From: Tetrahymena elliotti 4EA
Lineage: Eukaryota; Ciliophora; Oligohymenophorea; Hymenostomatida; Tetrahymenidae
NCBI GenBank assembly: GCA_000231825.2
Contig: AFXF02001865.1
Span: 25,968-89,967 of the forward strand
Direction: 5' to 3'
DNA length: 64,000 bases
Shown here: in pieces, positions 37,301 through 48,549 of the stretch
Layout: each line of letters starts with the position of its first letter
Position numbering within the stretch: position 1 is the stretch's first letter
Translations under genes and position numbers: made by a program
Notes under the pieces: model-generated
Database searches by the model: none
Seen by the model: only the letters and a program-made list of their open reading frames with translations
Told to the model about the DNA's origin: nothing

Positions 37301-38018
37301 AAGAGCCAAAGAGTTGCTACTTTAGCAAAGCAAATAGCTTTCTTAATAAATGCAAAATCCTAAATTTTTCAAGTCAAATAGCTCAGAAAAAACTGGCCCT
37401 TCTTCAAATCAAATACAACAATAAGAATCAGACTTAACACCATAACAAAAACAAAGATAAGAATTCATAAAAATGATGGAAAAGTCTAAAAATACAATTT
37501 AATAAAACCTATAAAGCAATAAATTGAATCAAAAAAATCCAAAATTAGAAAAATTTATTGAATCAACGAAAGACAAACAAGAGATCCAATCACTTGAAAA
37601 TCAGGACAAATAGAGTAAAGAAGAAAATCTGGTTAATGATCTTTTTGATGCTAAAAATTAATAAATTAAATCAAATAATCAAGATGCAGATCATGATAAT
37701 AATGATGAATAAGATGAAGAAGATAACCCAAACAATATCCCAGAAGAAAAATTCAACATAGAATATAATGATTAAGAAGATGATGACGACTAGCTAGAAG
37801 AACATAATTTTTTCAACAAGAACTAAATTTAAAATAAAGATCAAGAATAAAAAATAACAATAAATGCAAATGAAATAGAAGATGAAGAAGAAGAAGATGA
37901 TGAAGGAGAAGATTCAGGTCTACAAAATGAAGGTGAGTAAAATTATGATTTTGATAATCTAGAATCACTTAAAAAGCAACCTTACTTTAAAAATAAGAAT
38001 AAAAGATATGCAAATTGA
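34356..38018 (+). CDS. Large acidic polyglutamine coiled-coil protein, three exons
   Basis: Not recognised. Exons are 34356-35687, 35831-36209 and 36277-38018, giving 1150 residues. Residues about 1-400 are Gln/Asn/Ser/Tyr-rich with a dense polyglutamine block (35319-35470) encoded mostly by TAA/TAG with some CAA/CAG. Around 405-560 a coiled-coil segment spans the first intron (DSLKVIEALKKKIQEQ, then KIWKTKFEKLKESIKK). The C-terminal half is highly acidic, with runs of Asp/Glu (for example DDYDDDDEQDY, EEEDEEEKE, DEDDDEDYESES) among Gln/Asn/Lys. There is no catalytic domain. The start is the first ATG of the open frame; the frame is also open upstream, so an earlier exon is possible. Intron 1 carries a 25-bp minisatellite. 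Acidic low-complexity tails of this kind occur in chromatin and scaffold proteins, but function here is unknown. Confidence 0.75.
35727..35820. repeat. 25-bp minisatellite inside an intron, 3 full copies plus a partial
   Basis: The unit TTTTTATTAATTTACACTTT plus TAAAA occurs at 35727-35751, 35752-35776 and 35777-35801 without change. A shortened copy follows, running into the 3' splice site. It lies wholly within intron 1 of the acidic polyglutamine gene. Confidence 0.9.
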
Positions 38019-38612
38019 TTAAAAAATTAAATTTCATTCATGTAAATAGCTTACTCAAACCTAAAATCTAAACATATTTAACCCCTTATTTACTCCCATT
38101 TTTCTTCAACTATTTCATTCAAATTAATAATTAAATTTATAAAAATATATTGTTTCTACTCTCTATCAACTCTATCTAATGAACTCGTTTTAACTTTTTT
38201 CTCTTTATGCTTCAAATAATCTTTGCATTTAAATAATATAATAGGATTTTTATAAAATAATATCATTAAAAAAATTTATATTTTCAAGGAAACAAGTAAT
38301 TGTATTTTGTAATCAAATTGTCATTTGATATAGATTGGATGTGTTATAGATAACTCCTAATCTAATATTATATGATTCTTCGCAAAATTCAAATTGTATT
38401 ATATACTTTTTGTTAGCAAATTTATTTTGGTTTTTATAAGATATCCATCCTATCTTCACTTGAAACTATGTAAAATCTACTGAATAAAAACTGCAAAATA
38501 AATATCAACTATTTAGAAAAAAAATTAATTATTTTTTGTATCAAAAATTTTAAGCCAATCTTTAAATAAAATTTATATCAAAGTATAGGTCTATTTTTAA
38601 GCATACATAATT
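38019..38612. other. Intergenic, AT-rich
   Basis: No gene seen between the acidic protein gene and the GBP gene. Confidence 0.5.
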
Positions 38613-41461
38613 ATGAGTTATTATCAAAGTTAGTATAATTAGTTTGGTAACCAATCCAATTAATATGGAAGCTAATATGCAAGTAATCAAAAATATTTAG
38701 TATGAATGCTCATTTTAATATTTAAAATCTTTTAAGGTTAGTAGTATTAAGTAAGAGATCCATTCCAATCCTAATACAATAATACCTAAGCTTAAGCTGG
38801 AAAATAAAATGGGTTTTAGGTCAATTTTTCAGATTCTGAAGCAGAGGAATAAGAGGACAATATTTATAGAAATAAAATGCAAGTTAATAAAGTGAACTCT
38901 AATTAGAGAAATACTAAGACTGTTGAGAATGAAATCTAAGAGTAAAGTGGCAAGAAATATGATAGCATATATGTCGGAAAAAAGCAAGAATTATATAAAA
39001 ATAGAGATATCGATAAAGGATAAGAAGATGAATTCTATTAAGATTAGTATTAAAAGCCTTTCTAGGCAGCAAGTTTTGATTTTTAGGGGTAAAGCGCTGC
39101 TGCCTATTAAGTAAATAATTAACTACTCCTATTGCATATTTCTAAATGATTATAAAAAAAGCTTAAAAATGTTCAACAAAATAATAATTTTAGCAAGTTT
39201 ATTTTCAATGAAAATATTTATTATTTTTTAATAAAATTAGAGAAAAGATTAAGTTCCAGAAAAACCAATTTAACTTATTGCATATGATGCCAACCAAGAT
39301 AAATTTTTTTTGAATTAAGAAGCTCTTTCTATTATTAAGTTATATGATGAACCTATAAGTTTTGTTTCAGTGGCGGGTAAATATCGTACAGGAAAGTCTT
39401 TTATCCTGAATAAGTTATTAAACATAAAAGGAAGAGGAGTAATTAAACTAACTTTATTTGACCATTCAAAATGAATGAAATTTATTTATTTTTTTAGTTT
39501 AAAGTAGATGCTTCTACATAAAGTTGTACTTAAGGTATTTGGATGTGGACTAAGCCAGTGGCTTAAGAAAATAAGTAAATTTTCTTTATAGATACTGAAG
39601 GAAATAAAAGTGTTGAAGGAAATAAGAAACATGATGCAAAGATATTTTCCATAGCATTGTTAATATCAAGCTTATTTATCTATAATAGTGTTGGTGCTAT
39701 TGATGATAAATCTATTCAAGAATTATAATTAACAACTTAAATATCTCGTAATATTTAAGTTACTCATAATGTTTCATAGAATGAGAAATTGATTAGTTAA
39801 TATACTCCTAAATTCATTTGGCTATTAAGAGATTTTGTTCTTGAAGTTGTAGATTCAAAAGGATAACAAGTCTCACCAAACTAATATCTTCATAATTGTT
39901 TAACAGATGAAGTAAATGTTACTTATTTAGTATCTTATTTAAATTAATTTTTTTTAAAGACCTCAATTTAGAAATAAAGCCCAATTAGTAAAAGAGTCAG
40001 AGAAGCTTTGCTTTAGTTTTTCCGTTAAAGAGAGTGCTTCACTATGGTTAGACCTGCTACTTCAGAAGAAGATCTTAAAAATTTAGATGGTCTTCCCTTA
40101 GAAAGATTAAGACCATAGTTCCAAAGAGAATTAAATGCATTAAGAACTAAAATATTTTAAATGGCAGACCCTAAAATGATGGAAGGAGTTATTTTAAAGC
40201 CAGCTGTTTTTGTAGAATTAATCAAAAAATATATTGACTAAATTAATGAGAAAGATGGAGTTCCAGATATAAAGTCTGCCTGGGATAATATTTTAGAAGG
40301 AGAAGCATAAGTTAGTTATGAAAAAGCTATTCAGGCCTATCAAGAAGTTGAATTTTTTTTAACTTTTGAGAAAAATATGTTGATTTATTTTTAATAAATA
40401 AAAAAAATAGATGAAAATAAAACTCTTTGGGTCAGAAGAAAAAACATTTACTTAAAAGCAAATAGAAGAAAACATAAAGAAGTTAAGATCATTTGCTTAA
40501 AAAATCTTTGAAGAAGGTATTTCTGTAAAACAGTAAAATGAATATTATACAGATTACAAATAGAAGCTTGAACTTTTAATACAAAATCAAGAGAAAATGA
40601 TAGAATAAGAAAATAATGCTTTTGCAGATACGTAATATTATTATACAGCTTATATTAATTATTTTTTTGAAAATTAATTTTAATTATAAATAGAGGAAAT
40701 CAAGAAATATTAATTGAGATGTAAAATGATTTAAATGCCCAACATTTCGATTTAGAAAACATAGAAGATTTTGCAGTCAAAGTCAAAGAGTAATTTGTTT
40801 GATTCAATCAGTTTTTATAATTTACATCATTATTTGTAAAGGTGGATTCTCAAATACAACTAAGAAGGTAAAGGTTCTAACAAAATGGAAATTTTATCAC
40901 AATATTTCCCTGATATCTTACATGAATAACTACTAAGACTATCAGCTGGAAACAACAATGCTCAAGAAATAGAAGAATTAAAATAATAAGTTTAAACATT
41001 AAAGCAGCAATTAGCTGATACTAAGAAAAATGGAGAATTATAGAAAACTAATGTAATTTATTTTAATTTATTTAATTTAAATGTAAAATGCTTTATTTTA
41101 AATTACAGGCTGTAGCAGAATATAAAAAGTAAGTAGAAACTCTTAAATCATAAATAGGTAATTATGAACAAGCTGAAAAGGATAATAAATCGTTAATGGA
41201 TGTTCTGTAATTTTCTTATTTTATCTTTCTTAATCTAATTATTTATATAGTAAAAAGAAAGCAAACAATGCCTAAGAAGAAAATCAAAAACTTGAATAAT
41301 AGATTTAAGCTAAGGATGCAGAGTTAATGCTGCTTTAAAAATAACTTAAAGTAAATAATCTTAATTATCAAAAAAATATTTTTTAATTCATTAATTTTTT
41401 AATATCACAGGAAGCTCAATTGGCAGCAAAGAAAAATAAATCAAAGTGTGGCTGCTTTTGA
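38613..41461 (+). CDS. Guanylate-binding protein (GBP)-family large GTPase, 11 exons
   Basis: Dynamin-superfamily GTPase acting at membranes. Exons: 38613-38699, 38742-39110, 39241-39438, 39498-39911, 39960-40346, 40411-40631, 40694-40789, 40842-41052, 41109-41206, 41251-41350 and 41411-41461; 743 residues. A Q/N/S-rich extension of about 150 residues comes before the G domain. G-domain motifs: P-loop GKYRTGKS (198-205), switch region TQGIWMW, DTEG (250-253) and the GBP-type RD motif in WLLRDF (R329, D330). A helical stalk follows and then a coiled coil (AQEIEELKQQVQTLKQQL). The protein ends KSKCGCF, a cysteine tail that has CaaX spacing (C-G-C-F) and could be lipid-modified, as in prenylated mammalian GBPs. 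The exon 1/2 junction is ambiguous (38742 or 38745). Exons 6-8 were chosen because unspliced reading is less protein-like. Confidence 0.88.
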
Positions 41462-42246
41462 AAAATTAAAAAGCAAATTTGGATTAACAATTGTTAAAAA
41501 ACTAGTAAAAAAAAAATACAAAATATTTTTATAAAGGGAATTTAATTTTATTAAATACTAAATTATTAAAAGTAAGAAATATTAAAATAAATAAAAGAAA
41601 TAAGTTAATAATTTTACTGTAAATATATATCGCTCTGTTGTGTTTGCAAATTATGTACTCAGTCCTTATTACACATAAGTTTATTTATTAAATTTTATAA
41701 AATTATTTCATTTTACTCATTAAAGTTAATGCTAATAAGTATTAAGTTATAGAGAAAATAATTTGTAAGTTTATTCATTAGTTGATACTTAATTATTTTA
41801 TTAGTGAAGAACTAACTGTAAATATAATTGCTCTCGCAAAATACTCAATATCGTAATTAAATTATCTAATAGTTGAAATAAAATAACAAAGCAAACATTA
41901 AACTATCTTACATAAAATAAACAATCTTAATATATCTTACATAAAATAAACAATCTTAATATATTTTTATGAGCTACAGTAATTTAAATTTAAAAGTTAA
42001 TTCTTCATAATATTTAAAAAGAATATCTAAATTTTAGAATTAATTTGAGTGTAAATATTGTTGAGCTTACAAAATATGTAATACCGAATATAAAGTAAGC
42101 TTATTAAGTAATTATTTTTAATATTAATACATTTATTTGTAATCACAAATTAACATACTCTTTGCTTTGCAAAGGCTTTATTCTAATATAAATTAATTAA
42201 ATTATCTGACCGTTGATGTTAAAGGAGTACATTTATATAAAAAGAA
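41462..42246. other. Intergenic between convergent genes, with degenerate repeats
   Basis: No gene seen. It holds an exact tandem duplication (41905-41962) and three loose copies of a phrase like TAACTGTAAATATAATTGCTC (about 41617, 41815 and 42045), some of which recur around 33.2-33.8 kb. Confidence 0.5.
41905..41962. repeat. Tandem duplication, 29-bp unit, 2 copies
   Basis: The unit starting ATCTTACATAAAATAAAC and ending CTTAATAT is present at 41905-41933 and again identically at 41934-41962, in the spacer downstream of the GBP gene. Confidence 0.9.
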
Positions 42247-43189
42247 TCACTTCTTTCCTTCTAACAAAGCTTGCAATTCTTCTTTTAACTTAGTATTATT
42301 TTATTTGATTTTTTCAGTTTCAACTCTATGTATTTCATTTTCATTGTTTAACTTTTCATTTTCATTCTTTTTAGTGAAAGAGATTTTTTCTTCAAGTTCA
42401 TCAACAGCTTTATTTAATTCTTCACATTCTCTTTCTAATTACATTATTTGGGTTCTCATGTCAGTTTTTTTCTTTTAAATTGTTTTTAAAAGTTTGAATT
42501 TATTTTTGCAATAAATAAAATATTTAAAATTATTTATTCAATGAAATAATACCTATTCTGAATCAATCATTTTTCTCATGCCATAGGCAATAGAAGATTC
42601 ATATAATGTCTTATATGCTTCTAATTAATTTTTAAATTCATCTCTAACTCTAACGAGAAGTAAACCTCTTTGTCTACAATCTATTGTTATTTATCTGATT
42701 AATTCATCAAAGCATTATTCATACAACTCTTCTCTAATTGGGCAAATACCTATTCATATTTACAAAAATTTAGAATTAATCAACTCAAAACATTCATTTA
42801 TCTTCTTTTAGATTGAAAAATATTTGATTAATTGTCAATTTTTTACCTGTTTCTCTTGCTTGTCTCTATTATAATTTACGATCAAGATCTTCTTAAAGTT
42901 AAATTACTTCAGTTCTTGTCGCAGGTGTTGAAAGAACAGTCTATATCCATAATTATCCATTTTCTAATGTATATTCTTTAGGAGGTAAAATCTATGATAA
43001 TATATCTTCAGTTCTATGTGTTTCCTTCTTTTCTTGCATTTAAGTTTAGTTAATCATTTATGATTGATTTGCATTTGTGCCAGTAGGACCAACCTAAGAA
43101 GGTTTCTTTTTTGTATCCTTCTTTTTTCCTGCAACAGAAACTAAAACAGGAGTTGAATATTTAACTAAACTATTGTTTGCTGGGATCAT
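42247..43189 (-). CDS. Axonemal inner-arm dynein light chain p28 (DNALI1 family)
   Basis: A light chain of single-headed inner dynein arms in cilia, which associates with inner-arm heavy chains. Exons on the minus strand are 43189-42847, 42749-42553 and 42471-42247, giving 254 residues, the usual length of the family (about 250-260). Family hallmarks in order: LPPKEYTLENGQLWIQ, then STPATRTEVIQLQEDLD, the block RQARETGICPIREELY, CFDELIRQ, RGLLLLRVRDE and an alanine/tyrosine-rich segment ending YGMRK. A C-terminal coiled coil of Glu/Lys/Asn residues completes it. The junction of exons 1 and 2 falls inside the RQARETGICP block and restores it exactly, which confirms the intron. An N-terminal Lys-rich tail precedes the conserved part. 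Ciliates carry several p28 paralogues; which one this is cannot be told here. The next plus-strand gene is divergent. Confidence 0.95.
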
Positions 43190-44158
43190 GGATTATTTTT
43201 CTAAGTTAAATTTGTATCAAATCTACTTTAAACTATTTATTATTCTATATTAATATTCAAAACAAGTTTTCTTTTTAATCAGGAAATTAAAGTATATAAC
43301 TTTTAAATAATAAACAAAATATATTCATCAATCTCAACTCATTTAAAAGTTACCTTTCTTTATCATTCATTTTATTATTATTTTCAACTAATCCATTTTA
43401 TTACTTTAATTAACAGATAATTTCCAAAATAATTATTTCTAACTAAAATCAATTTATTTTTAAATTTGTTTTTTCATTCTTTTATTTGAATGTGTGTCAT
43501 TAAGTAAATTTATTTTGAATTTTGGCTGTAATTGAATCAAAAAATATTGAAAAAAAAACAAATAAAAGTGAATGAACCAAATATCAAGTTAACCAACCCA
43601 AATTAGTATAATTACTGATAAATATGATAAACTGTTTATTGATTGAGTCTAATGAAATTATGACTAACTGCCCATAAATTAAATCTTTATTAATTCAAAA
43701 ATAAATAATTAATAGCTAAACACTATCTTTACTAGAGGTTAAGAGTCAACTTTTAGAGATTGAGTATTTTATTAAGTCAGATCCTAATCCTAATGCTCTT
43801 ATTTCAATTAGAATAATATAAAATTAATATTTATTAGACTTTAAATGTAAATTTTATCATTTTTAAAAATTTTAAATTGAGTTAAATAAAATAAATTAGA
43901 TTTATTGAAGATCATATTTTCATCTAAATGAAAATTTTTTAGTTCTAAAACTATTTATAGATTAATTTCTAATTTAGTATTTACAGACTTTTATAGATGA
44001 ATTTGATATTAATGTAAACATTTTTCTATATTACAAATAATTTAAAATGTCTATTATATGCCAATTAATAGTTAAATCATCAAAATAAAATAATACTGGT
44101 TTTTGCTTATAAATTATTTAATTTAATAACATCATAATAGCATTCTTAAAAAGTAAAT
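43190..44158. other. Intergenic between divergent genes
   Basis: AT-rich shared upstream region of the p28 gene (minus) and the AN1 gene (plus). No protein-like frame is seen. Confidence 0.5.
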
Positions 44159-44644
44159 ATGGAAATTGGAAAACATTGTGCAATTTAAGATTGCAATTAA
44201 TTGGATTTTTTACCTTTTTAATGCTCTGAATGCCATAAAAGTTTTTGTCAAAATCACAGATACTAATAGGATCACCGTTGTGAAAAGTTAAACACATAAA
44301 AAAAAGAAATTAATACTCATAGTGTAGAAAGAAAGCAAAAGTGCCCAGTTAAAGGATGTAAAAATGTACTTTCTATTGTTAATGAATATGTTTGCGAGAT
44401 ATGCAAAACAAAAGTATGTTTGACACATAGATATGAAGATGCACATGAATGCAAAAACTCAAATCACAAAAAAGGTTCAGACAAAGCTTAAAAAGTGGAA
44501 TAAAAACCAATTGAAATATAACATAAGGAAGAGAAACCTAAAAAAAAGTCTTTCTTTATGTGTTGCTTTAGTAGTAAACCAAATGTAGATAAGAAATAAA
44601 AACAAAAGCAAAGTGTCTAACCTTAAAAATTGGCTTAAAAATGA
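44159..44644 (+). CDS. Double AN1-type zinc-finger protein
   Basis: An intronless frame of 161 residues, ATG 44159 to TGA 44642-44644. It contains two AN1 zinc fingers, each with all eight ligands: C7, C12, C22, C25, C30, H33, H39, C41 and C62, C67, C79, C82, C87, H90, H96, C98. The arrangement resembles the two-AN1 ZFAND1/ZFAND2 proteins, which link to the proteasome or p97 in stress responses. The C-terminal part is basic (KPKKK) and carries SFFMCCFSS, a hydrophobic double-cysteine patch that could be palmitoylated and hold the protein at a membrane; that is inference. No ubiquitin-interacting motif or ubiquitin-like domain is seen. Gln codons are mainly TAA/TAG. Confidence 0.92.
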
Positions 44645-45443
44645 AAAACTTCAAAATAAAACTATGATTATAAAAAATAACATAACAAATTTAGATATTT
44701 CCTAATAATAATAAAGAATATTGTATACTTACTTACTTACTTTCAAAAATTCTAATATGAGTCGAAAATAAATGGAAATTAATTCTAAAGAATTAATAAA
44801 TCAATTTATGCAAAACCTAAATCAGAACAAAAAAATAAAATTATTTAAATGAGAAATTCTAGTTCAAAATTTTAAAAATAAAGCAGTACAACATATTTAA
44901 ACTTATTTATATATATTATTAATATTTGCAAAAATTATTTGTAATTATTTATGTAGCATATTAAAAATTATTTATTCAGTTTTTTAAAAATTAAGTTTAT
45001 GATTGCTCAAAAATTACCATTAATTTATAATTTATAACTTAAGAAAAAGTATCAAACTTATTTTTAAGTCAGTGAAATCAGTATTAAAGTAAATCTATAT
45101 CAATTCTTATTTTATTGATAATTAATCAAAATATATTTGAAGAAGATCTTATTCATTTAAGTAATTTTTGAACATAAGTACAAAATTTTAAAAATTAAAT
45201 ATGCAAAATATTAAAAACTCAATAATTATGAAGTATGTTGAAAATTAAAGTTAGTAAAGCATTTAAAAGTACAATTATATGGTCATTTATAAATTAAATA
45301 AGTATCAAATTATTTTAAGTCTAATCATTCAAAAAATATTAATAGATTCTTTCAAATTAATATTAAAAAACAAGAAATATTTGTAATTTTTAATAATAAT
45401 CTAAATTGAAATTGTTAATTTGTTTGTTTTTTTAGAGGTTCTT
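44645..45443. other. Intergenic between convergent genes
   Basis: AT-rich; no gene or clear repeat is seen. Confidence 0.5.
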
Positions 45444-47555
45444 TCATTTTAGTTATTCTACATTAAAAAGGGTTGATTCAGGATTTATTTTATGTTTCTT
45501 AAGCAGGTCAAGTAATTTCTTTTTATGGTCTTCTAATTCGTTAATTCTTTTATTTAAATGTGTATTTATTTCAAACATTTCATCATATTTCTTGTTAGAA
45601 AGTTCCTTTTCATTATTTTATAAAAATAATTGATATTATTGAGATAGAAATAGTAATTTATATTAATTACTTGTTTTATTTCTGTGATTTATTCCCCAAG
45701 TTGTTGGTTTTCTATTTATATGTCTTGCTTTTAACTTTACAACTCTTTTATGGAATTTAAAAGCTCTGATCTATAATCCATAACCTTAAATTTTTATGAA
45801 ATGATTGATATAAAATATTCTTTTTAAGATAAATTTACCTCCATTATAATTTCTTCTTTTTAATGTATAATTCCTTTTAAATCTTTCACTTTATTTTTTT
45901 CTCTTCCAAGCATATCAACAAGCTTTGCTACTTAACTTTCAATTTCTTTCTTTTCTTGCTATACTTTAGATCTCATTTAAGACTCAGTTCTATGGGATAT
46001 AATTCAAAAGGCTTAATAAAATAAATGCAAAAATACTTTAATTTACTTAAAAAGAATAGAGTAAGTATCTATATCTTTTTTCACTTTCTGAAATTCGTCT
46101 TATAATGTATACTAAATTGCCTCTAATTCTTTGAGTTTTGGAAGGAAGACTTTGTTAACCTACTTTAGTTCCTCCTCTGTTTCTTTTAATTTATCTCTTA
46201 AGTTTTACAATTAACTCAAACTTCCTTAAGTATTTTTCCTTAATTCTTCATTTTCTCTTTCTTTTCTTGCAACTATCATCTTTTTAAAAGAAATTGATTT
46301 AAAAAAATTATTATGTAATACTTTAACAAACCTGCAATTCTTCTATTTGGTCTTTCAATTTCTTTACTTCGTTAGCATCTTAAGTTCTATTTTAATGTAA
46401 TTTTAATTATCATCTACCAAATAAATTTTTTAGCAGAAAAATTACCTAATGTTTGATTAAATTTCATAATATTTTTCCTATAAAGCTTCGTTGTTTTTGG
46501 TTAATGTTTCTATTTTTCCTCTTAAAGACTTAACTATAACCTAATTTTAGTTAACATCTACAAATCTGTCAGCCTCTTCATTAAGTTTAGCATAGTCTCT
46601 CAAGTTATCAATCATTTCATCAAAATTTTCTGTAAATATCTTGAGCATCACAGTTAGTTTTGCTGTACTTGGTTCATCTTAGCTTACATTTTTTTTATTC
46701 TAGCCATACTAATATGTTTAATTTTGATTCTAAGTTGAAGTCTAGACATTCTGCAAAATTTAAAAGGGACCATCCATTTTAAAATTAATTTCTTTGAATT
46801 CTGGCTTTGTGGGTATAAAGTTATATTTCTCATTCTAATATTTAATCCAATCAATAATATATTTGATTTAAGCATGAACATATTCATCCATAGTCATATT
46901 CATATCTCTCCATAAAACCTATTTGAAATAATTAAAATATCTATCTGTTAAATAAATATACAAATAGAAATATTTCAATAAAAAAAAAATTCACACTAGC
47001 TTTCTATACAATAGAGACCTAATAATTTATGAAACTAATCCATCTTTGATATTAATCATCCTGAATACTATTTCGAAATGATTTGTGCCTATTAATATTG
47101 AATAATTGTTTGATCCTTCTTTTCTTATCTAAATTTACTTTAATTTAATGAATTTCTAACGTTTTCAATCTCATTTTCTATAGAAAACTGCATTTTTTCC
47201 CAAGATAAATCAGCTTTTACATCTTTCTTCTATGGATTAAAATTTATCTTAATAACACCCAATAAATCTATTAACTCTTGCTTCATGATATCTAAAAATT
47301 TCTCACAATATCTCTTCAATTCTAAATGCTTATCCTCTCCATCTCCTTTATTATTAGCTTGGCTATTGAAATTCTTGATATAGTTAAGCTTTTAATGAAA
47401 TAAAATATGTAAAATTAAGGAAATTAGTTATTGAAAATATTAAAGATAAACAATCTTATACTCTTAATTACCTATCCATTCATCAATCCACCAATTTAAT
47501 CAAATGTTTTTTTCATTTTATCCATATTCTCTAATACATTCTTTTTCTCCTACAT
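45444..47555 (-). CDS. Coiled-coil protein of unknown function, nine exons
   Basis: Not recognised. Exons on the minus strand are 47555-47472, 47388-47139, 47088-46997, 46918-46446, 46386-46332, 46279-46047, 45989-45839, 45784-45671 and 45605-45444, giving 537 residues. The N-terminal third is helical but not coiled coil, with Trp/Tyr-rich phrases such as LLYRKLVLWRDMNMTMDEYV and IKYIIDWIKYQNEKYNF. From about residue 215 onward the protein is almost continuous coiled coil (heptads rich in Glu, Lys, Gln, Leu), ending KKHKINPESTLFNVEQLK. The short exon 3 (92 bases) was placed because only splicing 47138 to 47089 avoids a TGA and gives a natural sequence. The layout resembles axonemal or centrosomal coiled-coil proteins, and the p28 gene lies close by, but gene proximity means little in ciliates. 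Function unknown. Confidence 0.8.
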
Positions 47556-48549
47556 CCTATAATATTTTATAAATATGGATATAAATTTACTCTAAACAAT
47601 AAAAACTCTACTGCTATCTAGATTAAGAAAAGTTAGAAACTAAAGATTTCATAACTTAAGTGTTATATTTTTGCTCTTACTACTACATTTCAACCAAATT
47701 TCTTTCTTAAATAATACAATATTTAATTACAAACTGATATTAAAAATTAAATATTTTCGTTCTTATTAATATCTTTTAGAGAATCCAAACCAACCATCAA
47801 AATTTATAATTTTTATATTAAAAAAAACTAAATTTTTTGAATAGAATAATAAAGGCTGCAATATGGTTCCCATTAACAGCTAAATAAACAAATTCTAAAC
47901 TCATTCATTCTGCTAACAAAATTTACATCAATTAATCCAATAATAAATCAAATTTCCTTTCAGACAAAATAAAGGAAAATGATTAAACTTATTTTTGATT
48001 CTTTATTATTTTCAACAAAATCAATTAATATTAAGATGAAATTCTTGATTTTTCAATAAAAAAATAGTGGCCATTTATTTTTTTCAACTATGTCAATTAA
48101 AATTAAAAATTGATTCTTAATTTTTGCATTTAATTAACTGTATTTATGACCAAATAGAAATTATTTTATAATTCATTAACCTTTCCAATCAAATTTCTTC
48201 ATAAAGGTAATAAATAGATGAAGAATTTCCAAATATTATTTCCACCTTTAAATTTTATCACTTATTTAGTTTTATTTATTTAATAGATAAATCTTCATTC
48301 ACTGATTTTGGAAATCTAAAAACGCATAAATAGTTAAGATTATTTTTTTTAAAATATTTATATTCAATTTATTTTTATAGAACAATAAGGAAGGATTCAG
48401 GTTATATTTTTTAGAGAAAATGCTGAATTCAACTTAAGTGTTAATTTTTTTAATTGGTATTTGAATAAAAATTATTTGATTTTGAAAAAAGGAAGATTAG
48501 AAAATAGATAAAAATATAAATAAAAAAAATAGAATTTGAAGAAAATATT
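47556..48549. other. Intergenic, AT-rich
   Basis: No gene seen. Two loosely similar stretches (about 47990-48050 and 48070-48130, each with TTTTCAACwAwrTCAATTAA-like sequence) may be an old duplication. Confidence 0.45.
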
